Shown here piece by piece: positions 9,326-17,681 of a DNA stretch of 64,000 nucleotides; positions within the stretch are counted from its first letter, which is position 1; every line of letters starts with the position of its first letter. Source of the stretch: Myxococcales bacterium (GTDB lineage Bacteria; Myxococcota; Myxococcia; Myxococcales; Myxococcaceae); assembly GCA_030681895.1 (NCBI GenBank), contig JAUXRI010000078.1:62001-126000 (forward strand), read 5' to 3'. The notes beneath the pieces were generated by a model that saw only the letters and a program-made list of their open reading frames with translations, ran no database searches and was not told where the DNA came from. Both the position numbers and the translations under genes were made by a program.

Positions 9326-9631
9326 GTGGCCACGAAAGCGGAGCTGTTCCGGTACGACGCTGAGCGCAAGGGCACCAAGAAGCCGAAGGCCGTGAAGAAG
9401 GTGCATCACCTGGACCCGGCCCACACCGACACCCGCAACGTCACCAAACGAGGCGACAAGGGCCCCAGCATGGCGCTCGAGGACTCCACCTCGGGGCGGC
9501 CGTCACGCAAGTCGACCCGCAAGTCGGCACACGGCGGGCGGAACGACACGGCCCTGATGCGAACGGCGAGGGCGAAGAGCCAGACGGCCACCGCACGCGC
9601 GAACCGCTCGAAGGTCGCCCGCAAGAAGTGA
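9326..9631 (+). CDS. Small, highly basic protein of unknown function
   Basis: The 101-residue protein starts at a GTG with a perfect AGGAGG Shine-Dalgarno sequence at 9314-9319, six bases upstream. This argues strongly for translation. Lys, Arg, Ser and Thr dominate, with KGTKKPKAVKK near the start and a C-terminal tail ending KVARKK. No membrane segment or Cys is present and the sequence looks disordered. Such a composition suggests nucleic acid or polyphosphate binding, comparable to histone-H1-like bacterial proteins, but no family is recognised. It stands alone between the lipid operon and a convergent lipoprotein gene. Confidence 0.7.
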   Translation: MATKAELFRYDAERKGTKKPKAVKKVHHLDPAHTDTRNVTKRGDKGPSMALEDSTSGRPSRKSTRKSAHGGRNDTALMRTARAKSQTATARANRSKVARKK

Positions 9632-9632
9632 G

Positions 9633-10463
9633 CTAGGGCGTCGCCTTCTTCTCGGCGAGCAGCTTCTTCTCGAAGTCGCTCGAGATGCGCGCGCCAATCA
9701 ACTTCACGCGCACCAACCGCCCGGCGCCCCAGTCGAGGTTGTCTTCGCCCTCTTCACCGTTGGGCTTCATCGTCTTCTTGAACTTCGTGTCCACGTCCGG
9801 CTTGCCGAGCGTGAAGACGAGGCGCGCGATGGTGCCGATGCCGTCTTTCTCGATGAAGGCCTTCGCCTCGGCGGCGCTGTCGAACGGAATCGGGAACAAC
9901 AGCGGCTGCGCGCGCCAGACCGACTGCGGCGGGTTGCCCTCGTCTTCGTCGTCGTCCTTCGGCCGGAACGGCTTCGCCGGATCGCCCCACGCGACCGAGA
10001 GGAGCCCGGCGCCGTCGAAGCACTCCACGAGGCCCTCGACCTCGATGGTGAGGCGCTTCTTCTTCGCGTTGTACTTGCGCAGCTCGACGCCCTGGTTGTG
10101 GCGCAGCTGCACCACGTAGGTCTGCCCCATCACCTTCTCGAGCAGCTTCTCGCGCTTCGCTTCGTTGGCCTGTTGCTCCGCGCCTTCGCCGGGCGTCGTC
10201 GGGAAGAGCGCCCAGAGGCCTTCGGGGCAGGGCTTGCCAGAGGCGATCTTCACGGCGCCGGGCGGCTCCCAGAACTCGTCGAGCTTCGCCCAGTCGATCT
10301 TCGGCTCCGATGCCTTGCGCTTGGCCTCGGCGGCGTCTTCTTGCGCCTTCTTCTCGGCCTCACGGGCCTTCTGGCGCTCCTTCATTCGATCGGAGCCCGA
10401 CTTGCAGCCCGAGGCCGCCGCGAGCAGCAGCACTCCGAGCAGCACCTTCACCATGCGCGCCAT
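9633..10463 (-). CDS. Lipoprotein of unknown function
   Basis: I chose the start at 10463 because it gives a typical lipoprotein signal (MARMVKVLLGVLLLAAASGC, Cys20) and has GGGGAGG a few bases upstream. A charged, helical Lys/Ala/Glu-rich stretch (residues about 22-55) follows and could form a coiled coil. The remaining 220 residues are mixed alpha/beta with no motif I recognise; a polar, acidic KDDDEDEG stretch lies in the middle. It is downstream of the SNF2 helicase on the same strand with a 41-base gap, and ends 1 base from the convergent small basic gene. The function is unknown. Confidence 0.75.
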   Translation of the reverse strand: MARMVKVLLGVLLLAAASGCKSGSDRMKERQKAREAEKKAQEDAAEAKRKASEPKIDWAKLDEFWEPPGAVKIASGKPCPEGLWALFPTTPGEGAEQQANEAKREKLLEKVMGQTYVVQLRHNQGVELRKYNAKKKRLTIEVEGLVECFDGAGLLSVAWGDPAKPFRPKDDDEDEGNPPQSVWRAQPLLFPIPFDSAAEAKAFIEKDGIGTIARLVFTLGKPDVDTKFKKTMKPNGEEGEDNLDWGAGRLVRVKLIGARISSDFEKKLLAEKKATP

Positions 10464-10504
10464 CACGCCTCCCCTGGCTTCAGACCCGGCGACTCTACTA
10501 CCGG

Positions 10505-13252
10505 TCACTCGACCCAGAAGTACGTGCTGGTGACGAGGGTGCGGTTGGCGACGACCTTCGCCTTCTGCGCCTGGGCGGCGAGCGTGCGATCCTTCTCGAG
10601 GTAGCGGCTGTCTTCGGCCTGGCGCAGCTGCTGGAGCTTCCGTCGGTACTCCCGCTCGAGTCGCTCAGCGGTCGCGCGCGGCTTCATGCGCTCGGCGCCG
10701 TCGTCGATCGCCAGCACCGCGAGCCGCGCCTCTTCCCACTCGCCCCGGGCACGGTCGACCTGCTGGCGCGCGGTGTAGAGGCTGTCTTCTGCGAAACGAT
10801 CGGCGCGATCTCTGGCGGCGTCGAGCTCGAGCACGCTGCGCTTCTCGTACAGGCGCGTCACCTCGTCCTTCGCGGCGACGATGGCCTGCTCGTGAATGAG
10901 CGTCGGGCTGTTCAAGGTCTGCGGCCGGGCGGAAGTCTCCTTCGCCCCTGCGCGCGCGAGCCCCTCGGCGTCGGCCCACGGCACCACGCGGAAGCTCTCG
11001 CCGTGTTTGTAGAGGACGATGTGCAGGAGCCGCTCCTCGGGCTTGAGGCCCGAGATCTCGAAGCGGTAGACGAACCACCAGCCCTCTTTGCCCTGCAGGT
11101 GATCGAGCGAGGCGGGCAAGGTGCTGCCGTCGAGGACGATCTGGCTGCCGGTGTCCGAGACGCGCGAGCGCACCTCTTTCGCAGCGAGCTGGAGCTGCTT
11201 TCGGCCCGTCGCCGCCTTGCCCAGCACCGCGCCCGTCAACGACTGCTCGTTGGCCTTGCGGTTCTTGAGCGCCTGCTTCGCGTTCTCGGTCGCGACCCGC
11301 AGCCGCTTGCGCACGTCACCGTCGAAGCGCTCGATCAGCAGCGAGCGCGTCTCGGTCATGCGCTGATCGATGCGCGACTCCATGTCCTTGCGGAGCGCGT
11401 CGAAGGCCGCGTTGATGTCTTCGGGCATGCGGCACGACTGGTAGATGTCGAGCACGCGCTTCTCGAAGTCGACGCCGTTCTCGAGCGCTCCGAGGATCTC
11501 GTCCGACGCACCGAACACGCCGTCGAAGAGGTTCAGCTTCTTCTCGAGCAGCTCGTACAGGCGCGCGTCGGCGGCGTTGGAGCGGTTGAGCAGGTTGAGC
11601 ACCATCACGTCGCGCAGCTGGCCGTACCGGTGGCACCGGCCGATGCGCTGCTCGACGCGCTGCGGGTTCCACGGCAAGTCGTAGTTCACGACCAGGTTGC
11701 AGAACTGCAGGTTGAGGCCCTCGGCGCCGGCCTCCGTGGAGAGAAGGATCTGCGCACGATCGCGGAAGTCCTCGACGAGCGCACGTCGGGCCTCGGGCGA
11801 GCCGGCGTCACCGGTCAGCTTCGCGATCTTCCCTTCGAACCCGTAGGCCGAGAGCAGGTTGAAGAGGTACTCGAGCGTGCGCTTCGACTCGGTGAAGATG
11901 ACGGCCTTCTCGGGCCACTGGTGTGCACGGGCGACGGTGAAGACGCGATCGATGGCGCGCTTGAGCGCCTCACCCTTCGAGTTCACCTTGATGCGCTCGG
12001 CGCGGGTCGCGAACGTCTGCAGCTCCCACACCTCGCGCTTCATCGCGTCGAGGGTCTTCGGGCGCTCTGCCGGGTCGTCCTGCCATTCTTCCTGCTCTTC
12101 GACGTACTGCTTGGTCTCTTCGGGCTCGAAGAGGAGCGCCGTGCCGCTCTGGCCCAGCTTCGCGTACTCGAGCTTCTTCTCGAGCGACTCGGCGAGGCGG
12201 CGCAGCGTCGGCGCGATCGCGTAGGTCGAAGAGGCCAGGAGCTTCCGGTACACCATCGTCAGCAGCGTGCGTTTGCCCGGCTCGATGGCGGCGCACTCGT
12301 TGCGGCGCAGGTATTCCGAGACGTCGTCGTAGAGCGCCTGCTCCTCGGGGAGCGGCGTGAAGTCTTCCACCACCGAGCGGCGGTTCGTGTAGCGAACGTA
12401 CTCGCGTACCTGCCGGCGCAGCGTGCGCTGAACGACGGGCGCCAGGCGCGCCTTGATGTCTCGCGACGCGACCTCGGTGAGTCCGCCGTGTTCGGGGTCG
12501 ACCGGGTAGTGCGCGCGGAACGCTTCTTCCGGCCCGAGGATCTGTTCGTCGAGGAGCGAGATGAGTCCGAAGAGCTCCGAGAGATCGTTCTGCAGCGGCG
12601 TCGCCGTCAACAACAGCTTGGGTGACGTGCGCAGGCCCGCTTTCAGCGCCTTGCCCGTCTTGTTCCCCGGCTTGTGCGAGTTGCGGAGCCGATGCGCCTC
12701 GTCGATGACCACGAGATCCCACGTGATCTGCGCGAGCAGCTCGCTGCGGTTGGCCGCGAACGGGTGCGAGGCGATCACCACCGGAGCGGTCTGATCGAAG
12801 CAGTTGCCCGTCGCGCGAACCGTGCGGCCATCGACGACGACCGAGTCGAGGTCGAACTTCTCCTTGAGCTCGGTCTGCCACTGGGCCCGCAACGTGGCCG
12901 GCGCGAGGATCAGCACTCGCGTCTTCCCTTCGGCGACGAGCTGGCTGACGACGATGCCTGCTTCGATCGTCTTCCCGAGCCCGACCTCGTCGGCCAGCAT
13001 GCAGCCACCGCGCGGCAGCGAGTCGAGCGCGAACACTGCGGCCTCGAGCTGGTGCGGGTTGAGATCGACCTTCGCCTCCGACAGCGCGCGCACGACACGC
13101 TGCTGGGCATCTCCCTGCTTGCCGGTCAGCTCCTCGGTCACGAGGCGCTGGTGGAAACGGGTCAGCCCGCTGGAAGGAATGACGCTGAGGTGTGGAGGCG
13201 AAGTGACGACAGCCTCGAGGTCGCGGACCAGGCCGCGCGCGATCTCCGACAT
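10505..13252 (-). CDS. SNF2-family DEAD/DEAH-box helicase with C-terminal coiled-coil region
   Basis: All superfamily 2 helicase motifs are visible: Walker A in DEVGLGKT (about 88-95), DEAH (184-187), LLLTATPLQN (motif III), and in the second RecA lobe STEAGAEGLNLQ and RIGRCHRYGQ. The arrangement is that of SNF2/RapA-like ATPases that move along double-stranded DNA and remodel protein-DNA complexes. The last 200 residues are strongly charged and probably coiled coil. The 915-residue length fits RapA-size proteins, but the RapA N-terminal Tudor-like domains are not evident. No restriction, methylase or other defence gene lies nearby, so a role in transcription recycling, repair or solitary phage defence all remain open. 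No clear Shine-Dalgarno sequence precedes the ATG. Confidence 0.9.
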   Translation of the reverse strand: MSEIARGLVRDLEAVVTSPPHLSVIPSSGLTRFHQRLVTEELTGKQGDAQQRVVRALSEAKVDLNPHQLEAAVFALDSLPRGGCMLADEVGLGKTIEAGIVVSQLVAEGKTRVLILAPATLRAQWQTELKEKFDLDSVVVDGRTVRATGNCFDQTAPVVIASHPFAANRSELLAQITWDLVVIDEAHRLRNSHKPGNKTGKALKAGLRTSPKLLLTATPLQNDLSELFGLISLLDEQILGPEEAFRAHYPVDPEHGGLTEVASRDIKARLAPVVQRTLRRQVREYVRYTNRRSVVEDFTPLPEEQALYDDVSEYLRRNECAAIEPGKRTLLTMVYRKLLASSTYAIAPTLRRLAESLEKKLEYAKLGQSGTALLFEPEETKQYVEEQEEWQDDPAERPKTLDAMKREVWELQTFATRAERIKVNSKGEALKRAIDRVFTVARAHQWPEKAVIFTESKRTLEYLFNLLSAYGFEGKIAKLTGDAGSPEARRALVEDFRDRAQILLSTEAGAEGLNLQFCNLVVNYDLPWNPQRVEQRIGRCHRYGQLRDVMVLNLLNRSNAADARLYELLEKKLNLFDGVFGASDEILGALENGVDFEKRVLDIYQSCRMPEDINAAFDALRKDMESRIDQRMTETRSLLIERFDGDVRKRLRVATENAKQALKNRKANEQSLTGAVLGKAATGRKQLQLAAKEVRSRVSDTGSQIVLDGSTLPASLDHLQGKEGWWFVYRFEISGLKPEERLLHIVLYKHGESFRVVPWADAEGLARAGAKETSARPQTLNSPTLIHEQAIVAAKDEVTRLYEKRSVLELDAARDRADRFAEDSLYTARQQVDRARGEWEEARLAVLAIDDGAERMKPRATAERLEREYRRKLQQLRQAEDSRYLEKDRTLAAQAQKAKVVANRTLVTSTYFWVE

Positions 13253-13262
13253 GAGGCCGACA

Positions 13263-13290
13263 ATTGTGATCGGCGAACTCGCTCTGTAAA
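13263..13290 (-). promoter_or_regulatory. Possible sigma-70-type promoter upstream of the SNF2 helicase
   Basis: Reading the minus strand, TTTACA (13285-13290) and CACAAT (13263-13268) are separated by 16 bases, a fair match to -35 and -10 boxes. Transcription would begin only a few bases before the helicase ATG at 13252. That would give an almost leaderless mRNA and would fit the lack of a Shine-Dalgarno sequence there. Matches of this quality occur by chance. Confidence 0.3.
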
Positions 13291-13429
13291 GCCAGAGTTC
13301 TCCCAGGCCGATTTGCCGCCACCCGCGCGATCCTGATCAGCAGCCGGCCAGCGAAGCCTGTGTGCGAGAAAGTAGGCTCCCACACCGTCCGACATGAAAG
13401 AAAACTGGACTTCCGAGCGCTTAGACGGC

Positions 13430-13834
13430 TCAGGGGTCTTCGTAGGTCGGGTGCAGGTACTTGCGGAGCTTCTTGTAGACGTAGCCCTGCGCGGCCGACG
13501 CCAGCATCGTGCGCGGATCATTCGCGACGGCGATCACCGACTTTTCCTGCACCGTGAAGACCGCGCGAATCTCGACGCCCCACACCTTGCCGCTCAAGAA
13601 GACGCGGTCGCCGTGCCACTCGTTCTGCACGCCGAAGCGCTCGGACCAGTAGTTCAGCAGGTAGGTGATGCGCTCGCGCGCGACGGGCCGCTGGAACTCG
13701 TGCGCGACCGTCAGCTTCAGCGCTGACGACGCCTCGATCACGAACGGCTCGGTCTGCGCAGATGCCTCGTCCGGGCCTGCCCAGGCGAAGGAAGCGAACA
13801 GCGTGCTGAGCAGCAGCGCTCGAACCATCGACAT
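13430..13834 (-). CDS. Exported protein with a polyhydroxyalkanoic-acid-system (PHA_gran_rgn-like) domain
   Basis: The 134-residue protein starts with a clear signal peptide (MSMVRALLLSTLFASFAWA). The mature part contains VAHEFQRPVARERITYLLNYWSE-type helix, then NEWHGDRVFLSG and VWGVEIRAVFTV. These match the order of the small family PF09650, polyhydroxyalkanoic acid system proteins, whose members are usually cytoplasmic and share a W-x-GD motif. Export is therefore unusual. It lies 5 bases downstream of the oxygenase gene. Function at the envelope is unknown; the family match is by eye. Confidence 0.7.
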   Translation of the reverse strand: MSMVRALLLSTLFASFAWAGPDEASAQTEPFVIEASSALKLTVAHEFQRPVARERITYLLNYWSERFGVQNEWHGDRVFLSGKVWGVEIRAVFTVQEKSVIAVANDPRTMLASAAQGYVYKKLRKYLHPTYEDP

Positions 13835-13839
13835 CGAAC

Positions 13840-14508
13840 CTAGGCGGGACGGGGGCCCTCTGCCAACCCTCGATAATGAACCGACTCCCCGAACGTCGGC
13901 ACGCGGCGCGGTCTGCGGTGCCAGAGGTTGATGGCGATGGCGATGCGCCACGCACGCTGGGTGGGCAGCCGCCGAAGGGGTAGCTCGTTGCGGGCGTCGA
14001 GGACACCGTGGGTCAGCTTCGCGTCGAAGAAGACGAACCGGTTGGGGCGAGGCTCGACCAGATCCAAGTCGTCGGTGTCGGGAGCACAGGCCGGCCTCCG
14101 CACGTCTGGCTTCTTCGTCGTCACCGCCAGCAGCCCTCCGACGCTCGAGGTGACGTACAGCAGCGACGACGTGAGGGGCCGCACCGTGCGCCCGGTGTCG
14201 TCGAAGAGCGCGTTGTCGCGATCGACGTGGAAGTCGACCTTCACGTTCGAGGTGCGCATGCGCGAGAGCCACCACTCGACGCCGATGACGCGCGCGCGGC
14301 GGGCTGGAGATACGCGCGGAATCAACGCGAGCACCGCGCGCTCCACGACGTTGCTGGGCGCTGACGCGAGGTCGAACCAGAACGTCGTCTGGTAGCTCTC
14401 CCGTCGTCGCTCCGTGCCCAGCTTCACGATGCGCCGGCGCAGCCGCTCGAACTCCGCAGCAGGGAGCGCGGGCTCGACGATGGTGACGTGCGGAGCGCGG
14501 GGACTCAC
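13840..14508 (-). CDS. 2-oxoglutarate / Fe(II)-dependent oxygenase
   Basis: The iron-binding triad is visible: HVD (His94, Asp96) and a distal His167 in LTHGVL, followed by Arg188 in WRIAIAINLW as a candidate 2-oxoglutarate ligand. The double-stranded beta-helix order of strands is as in small prolyl-hydroxylase-like or PhyH-like oxygenases. The GTG start at 14508 overlaps the upstream phosphatase stop by four bases, so the two are translated together. The open frame extends further upstream inside the phosphatase gene but without motif content. The substrate is unknown. Confidence 0.75.
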   Translation of the reverse strand: MSPRAPHVTIVEPALPAAEFERLRRRIVKLGTERRRESYQTTFWFDLASAPSNVVERAVLALIPRVSPARRARVIGVEWWLSRMRTSNVKVDFHVDRDNALFDDTGRTVRPLTSSLLYVTSSVGGLLAVTTKKPDVRRPACAPDTDDLDLVEPRPNRFVFFDAKLTHGVLDARNELPLRRLPTQRAWRIAIAINLWHRRPRRVPTFGESVHYRGLAEGPRPA

Positions 14509-16121
14509 TTCGGCAGGGCGAGCAGCTCGTTCAAGGCGCGGCCCTCGTTGAGCGCCGGAGCGCCCAGCTCCATCAGCGCTGCTGCGGTCGGCGCGACGTC
14601 GATGACTCGCGCGTGCGCCGCCGAGATGCCCGGCTTGACGCCACGGCCCCACAGGAACAGCGGCACCTCGGAGTCGTAGGAGTACGGCGTGCCGTGTGAC
14701 GTGCCGCGCTCCTCGGTCTCGAGCACGCGGAAGGGCTTCAAGATCATCAACACGTCGCCGCTGCGATCGGGGTGGAACCCGAGCTGGAGCGCGCGCAGGA
14801 GCCCCGCCGTGTCGCGCCCCTCGAGATCGTCGCGCGAGACGGCCACCGCGACGTCAGGCAGCAAGCGCAGCTGGTCGGCCACCTGCCGGCGCACGGCCAT
14901 CACGTCCTGCTTCTTGTCGGCGAGGCCCTTCAGGTCGAGGTACACGTCGGTCTCTTCGATCGAGGCGATCGTCTTCTCGAGGCCCGTCTTCGATTTCAGC
15001 GCGTCGTTCACCGCGGTCGAGAGTGACGAGGGCGGCACGCGCTTCCCGTCGAGCCCGAGCGCCGCCCACTCTTCGGGAATGCCAGCGCCGCCGTGATCGG
15101 CCGAGAGGATCACCACCACGTTGCCGCGGCCCACCACGCGATCGAGCAGCGCGAGCAGGTCGCCGAGCGCCTTGTCGAGGCGCAGCACCATGTCCTGCAT
15201 CTCCCACGAGCTGGGGCCGTACAGATGGTACGTGCGATCGAACGCCGAGAAGCTGAGCGAGAGCAGATCGGGCACGTCGTCCTTGCCCAGTTGCTCACCC
15301 TCGATCGCCGCCTTCGCGAACTCGACCATCACCTCGTTCATCATCGGGCTCGACGCGAGCGCCGAATATGACTGCGGGCCGGGCGACGGCAGTCCGCCCG
15401 AGAGCGGGTGGGGGAACACGCGCGACATGCCGTACCAGTCGGACTCGAACGGGCGCTCGTCTTCACCGCGGTACTCCTTCACGGGGCCGAGCAGCTCCCA
15501 CTTCTTGCCGTGGTACCCATCGGGGAGCTTCTTGTCGTTGAACGTCTGCACCCAGGTCGGCACGGCCTTGCGGTAGTAGGTGCCCGTCACGAAGCGGCCG
15601 AGCTGCTCGTGAAACCACCACGCCTCGCCGAGCTTGCCCGCCATGGAGATGGCCGAGCGCGCCTTGCCTGAGAGGGCGAGCGACTTGCCCCCGCTCCACG
15701 TCGACGCGCGCAGCCGGTCCGACAACGTCTCGGCCAACAGGTTCGCGGGCGAGACGTCGTCGTTGCCGATGGGCGCTTCGAGGATCGGGTGATTCGCGTC
15801 GGCGAAGATCGGGTCGAGCTTGCCGGTGGCGCGGTTGAAGATCTTGTTCGAGACGACGCCGTGCCTCCACGGGTTGGCGCCGGTGACGAGCGTCGTGTGG
15901 CCCGCGCCCGTGACGCACTCCGCGAACTCGTAGTGCACCGACGGCACGAAGGCGCCCTCGTTGATCAGCCGCGCGAGGCCGCCCTTCAGCCGTGGCCGGT
16001 GTTTCTGGAGCACGTCGGTGCCCAGCGCGTCGACGCTGATGAAGACCGTCAGGCGCGGCGGCCTGGCGAAGGCGGGGAGGGCGATGACGACGCAGCAGAA
16101 CGCGACGAGGCGGCTCATCAT
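14505..16121 (-). CDS. Exported alkaline-phosphatase-superfamily protein (PafA-like)
   Basis: The mature protein has the metal and nucleophile signature of the alkaline phosphatase superfamily: VFISVDALG (Asp31), GAGHTTLVTGANP with the nucleophilic Thr at 76-77, FSAFDRTYHLYGP (Asp and His metal ligands), SADHGGAG and SHGTPYSYDSEVPL. This matches the type I phosphodiesterase/PafA branch, monoesterases using Thr. A signal peptide begins at the ATG at 16121 (MMSRLVAFCCVVIALPAFA), which is why I chose it. A GTG at 16154 would add 11 polar residues and cannot be excluded. It is first of a leftward trio with the oxygenase and the exported small protein, diverging from ybgC across 68 bases. Confidence 0.85.
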   Translation of the reverse strand: MMSRLVAFCCVVIALPAFARPPRLTVFISVDALGTDVLQKHRPRLKGGLARLINEGAFVPSVHYEFAECVTGAGHTTLVTGANPWRHGVVSNKIFNRATGKLDPIFADANHPILEAPIGNDDVSPANLLAETLSDRLRASTWSGGKSLALSGKARSAISMAGKLGEAWWFHEQLGRFVTGTYYRKAVPTWVQTFNDKKLPDGYHGKKWELLGPVKEYRGEDERPFESDWYGMSRVFPHPLSGGLPSPGPQSYSALASSPMMNEVMVEFAKAAIEGEQLGKDDVPDLLSLSFSAFDRTYHLYGPSSWEMQDMVLRLDKALGDLLALLDRVVGRGNVVVILSADHGGAGIPEEWAALGLDGKRVPPSSLSTAVNDALKSKTGLEKTIASIEETDVYLDLKGLADKKQDVMAVRRQVADQLRLLPDVAVAVSRDDLEGRDTAGLLRALQLGFHPDRSGDVLMILKPFRVLETEERGTSHGTPYSYDSEVPLFLWGRGVKPGISAAHARVIDVAPTAAALMELGAPALNEGRALNELLALPK

Positions 16122-16189
16122 GGGGGCGCGCAGATTGGTCGCTTTCGCAGGCACGGTCGAGCGTCTTGAAGTGGTAAGCGCCGCGAACG

Positions 16190-16621
16190 ATGCCTCCTCC
16201 AGCGCCCACCACGCGGGTGATCGAAGCGAAGACGCGCGTCATCTACGGCGACACCGATCAAATGGGCGTCGTCTACTACGCGAACTACTTTCGCTACTTC
16301 GAGCTGTCGCGCAGCGAGTTCTTCCGCTCCCTCGGCGGCAGCTACGTCGAGCTCGAGCGACAGGGCTTCGGGTTGCCGGTCGTCGAGGCCAGCGCCCGGT
16401 ACCGCGCTCCTGCGAAATACGACGACGTGATCCTCATCGAGGTGCGGCTGGTCGAGCTTCGGCGCGCCTCGCTGCGCTTCGAATACGTGGTGCGACGCGA
16501 GCTCGGCCGAGACGAACTCGCGACCGGTTTCACGGTGCATGCGTGCGTCGGTCCTCAGGGAAAACCCACTGGACTTCCCACTGAGGTGGTGCGACTGCTG
16601 AGCGCCTCCCCCGCGCCCTGA
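16190..16621 (+). CDS. ybgC: Acyl-CoA thioesterase, YbgC family
   Basis: The 143-residue hotdog protein has the diagnostic GDTDQMGVVYYANYFRYFE near the N-terminus, with the catalytic Asp and the YYANY of the YbgC/BAAT family. In Proteobacteria YbgC is linked to the Tol-Pal system and phospholipid biosynthesis. Here there is no tol or pal gene beside it; glpX follows 24 bases after the stop. The function as a cytoplasmic acyl thioesterase is secure, its preferred chain length is not. Confidence 0.85.
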   Translation: MPPPAPTTRVIEAKTRVIYGDTDQMGVVYYANYFRYFELSRSEFFRSLGGSYVELERQGFGLPVVEASARYRAPAKYDDVILIEVRLVELRRASLRFEYVVRRELGRDELATGFTVHACVGPQGKPTGLPTEVVRLLSASPAP

Positions 16622-16645
16622 GTGCGTCTTTTCGAAGGAGCCTGC

Positions 16646-17602
16646 ATGGACCGCAACCTCGCCCTCGAAGTCGTCCGCGTCACCGAGCAGGCCGCCATCG
16701 CGTCCGCGCACACCATGGGGCGTGGCAACAAGAACGAGTCCGATCAGGCCGCCGTCGATGCGATGCGCCGCGCCTTCGACACCCTGAACATCGACGGCAC
16801 GGTCGTCATCGGTGAAGGCGAACGCGACGAAGCGCCGATGCTCTACATCGGTGAACGCGTCGGCAAGGGCACCACCAGCGCGCCGCCGGTCGACATCGCG
16901 CTCGACCCGCTCGAGGGCACCAACCTCTGCGCGTACGGCCGCCCTGGCGCGATCTCGGTCGTCGCCCTCGCCGAGAAGGGCAACCTGCTCAACGCCCCCG
17001 ACACGTACATGGAGAAGATCGCCTGTGGCCCGCGCGCGCGCGGCTGCATCTCTCTGGCGAAGACGCCGACGGAGAACCTGAACGCGGTCGCCAAAGCCCT
17101 CGGCCGCGTCGTCTCGGAGCTCACCGTCGTGATCCTCGACCGCGAACGTCACGCGAAGCTGATCGCCGAAGTGCGCGCGTCCGGTGCTCGTGTGCGTCTG
17201 ATCGAAGAGGGCGACGTCGCGGGCGCCGTGGCGACCTGCTTCGAAGAGAGCGGCGTCGACCTGTTGATGGGCACCGGTGGTGCGCCCGAGGGCGTGATCG
17301 GCGCGGCCGCCGTGCGTTGCGTCGACGGCGACTTCCAGGGCCGGCTCAAGTTCCGCAACGACGAAGAGCGCGCGCGGGCGAAAAAGATGGGCATCGACGA
17401 CGAGCACCGCATCTACCGCGCCGAAGAGCTGGCCCGCGGCGACGTCATGTTCGCGGCCACCGGCGTGACTACGAGCGACTTCTTGAAGGGCGTGCGCTTC
17501 TTCGCGCACGGCGCCGAGACCCACTCGGTCGTGATGCGCTCCAAGACGGGCACCACGCGCTTCGTCACCGCGACCCACCGGCTCGACAAGAAGCCGATGT
17601 GA
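16646..17602 (+). CDS. glpX: Class II fructose-1,6-bisphosphatase
   Basis: The 318-residue protein starts at the ATG preceded by AAGGAG (16635-16640). GEGERDEAPMLYIGE and the metal-binding DPLEGTN (87-93) are signatures of GlpX, which removes the 1-phosphate of fructose 1,6-bisphosphate in gluconeogenesis and needs Mn or Mg. GTGGAPEGVIGAAAV and the C-terminal TGTTRFV segment are also conserved. The length is normal for the family. Some GlpX proteins also act on sedoheptulose 1,7-bisphosphate. Confidence 0.95.
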   Translation: MDRNLALEVVRVTEQAAIASAHTMGRGNKNESDQAAVDAMRRAFDTLNIDGTVVIGEGERDEAPMLYIGERVGKGTTSAPPVDIALDPLEGTNLCAYGRPGAISVVALAEKGNLLNAPDTYMEKIACGPRARGCISLAKTPTENLNAVAKALGRVVSELTVVILDRERHAKLIAEVRASGARVRLIEEGDVAGAVATCFEESGVDLLMGTGGAPEGVIGAAAVRCVDGDFQGRLKFRNDEERARAKKMGIDDEHRIYRAEELARGDVMFAATGVTTSDFLKGVRFFAHGAETHSVVMRSKTGTTRFVTATHRLDKKPM

Positions 17603-17681
17603 CGGGCTGCAATTTCCCTGCTGCCTGACGCGGTGCTGCTACGCTCCGGTTTGCTCTTCCTCTCCCCCGGAGACTCCTCAC

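Noticed and set aside
9622..9655. AAGAAG ... CTTCTT possible hairpin between convergent genes
   Set aside because: A 6-base stem with a long loop lying in coding sequence of both genes. It is too weak to call a terminator.
10310..12625. Plus-strand open frame of over 700 codons
   Set aside because: It is antisense to the SNF2 helicase, which has all helicase motifs. The plus-strand translation has no recognisable fold.
10505..13252. SNF2 helicase as part of a multi-gene phage defence island
   Set aside because: No methylase, nuclease, protease or other defence-type gene is next to it. The neighbours are a lipoprotein and an exported small protein.
13359..13385. GTGTG ... CACAC inverted repeat in the gap upstream of the helicase
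   Set aside because: The arms are only five bases with a 17-base or longer loop, and could occur by chance.
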